NCBI GenBank assembly: GCA_032988165.1
Contig: JANTQF010000498.1
Span: forward strand, 1 to 19,856
Reading direction: 5' to 3'
From: Emmonsiellopsis sp. PD_33
Lineage: Eukaryota; Ascomycota; Eurotiomycetes; Onygenales; Ajellomycetaceae
Length of the DNA stretch: 19,856 nucleotides
Shown here: one piece after another, positions 19,738 to 19,856 of the stretch
Layout: each line of letters starts with the position of its first letter
Position numbering within the stretch: position 1 is the first letter of the stretch
Made by a program: the position numbers and the translations under genes
Notes under the pieces: generated by a model
What the model was told of the DNA's origin: nothing
Databases searched by the model: none
The model's input: the letters and a program-made list of their open reading frames with translations, nothing else

Positions 19738-19751
19738 TAATTCGAATTCAT

Positions 19752-19793
19752 TGATGACTAAGCAGGATTTGCTTATTAAATGCTTAGTCATCA
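19752..19793. repeat. 13-bp perfect inverted repeat with 16-base spacer
   Basis: TGATGACTAAGCA at 19752-19764 is the exact reverse complement of TGCTTAGTCATCA at 19781-19793. It could form a hairpin or be the edge of a repeat element. From here to the window end the sequence is very AT-rich and gene-free. Confidence 0.85.
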
Positions 19794-19856
19794 TGCATTG
19801 TGTTATATACCATTCTTATACAAATTTAATAATAAATATAATGAAGTCATTATAAT

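Noticed and set aside
1..19856. tRNA, rRNA, CRISPR, intact transposase or secondary-metabolite cluster
   Set aside because: No B-box-like tRNA sequence, spaced repeat array, transposase or biosynthetic enzyme was seen on either strand.

Overview
The window is nuclear DNA of a filamentous ascomycete. The evidence is short GT-AG introns (about 55-170 nt) with recognisable branch sites, orthologues of fungal housekeeping genes, and a Zn2Cys6 regulator. Long, low-complexity intergenic stretches with strand-biased pyrimidine or G/C tracts, and an AT-rich end that looks repeat-derived, suggest Eurotiomycetes, perhaps Onygenales/Ajellomycetaceae. That placement is inference from style, not from a search.

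Layout, left to right. 1-703: G/GT-rich intergenic DNA. 704-2282 (-): four-exon nuclear cyclophilin with RRM and RS tail (Cyp6/PPIL4 type). 2283-4962: long divergent intergenic region with an octamer repeat. 4963-6505 (+): three-exon Zn2Cys6 transcription factor whose middle exon encodes just the zinc cluster. 6506-8472: T-rich low-complexity DNA with several pentamer repeats. 8473-9130 (-): three-exon ribosomal protein eS24. 9131-9420: compact bidirectional promoter. 9421-10808 (+): four-exon FAM86/EFM3-type eEF2 lysine methyltransferase. 10809-12878: C-rich non-coding DNA. 12879-13173 (-): small putative secreted protein with an unresolved frame. 13174-14355: microsatellite-bearing spacer. 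14356-16750 (-): two-exon, 772-residue coiled-coil/Ser-rich protein whose N-terminus may be frameshifted. 16751-17830: spacer. 17831-18201 (-): two-exon PET117 cytochrome c oxidase assembly factor. 18202-18529: bidirectional promoter. 18530-19322 (+): six-exon V-ATPase subunit G (VMA10) with an ATG-only first coding exon and a 9-nt micro-exon. 19323-19856: 3' flank ending in short direct repeats, a 13-bp inverted repeat and AT-rich sequence.

The genes do not form a pathway or a secondary-metabolite cluster. Two head-to-head pairs stand out: eS24 with an eEF2 methyltransferase (both translation), and PET117 with VMA10 (organelle energetics). I found no tRNA, rRNA, CRISPR or intact transposon, and no convincing undescribed system. 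The points most worth checking are the micro-exon, the two frame anomalies, the zinc-cluster exon and the repeat-like right end. All exon models were joined by eye from splice signals, frame and family resemblance.
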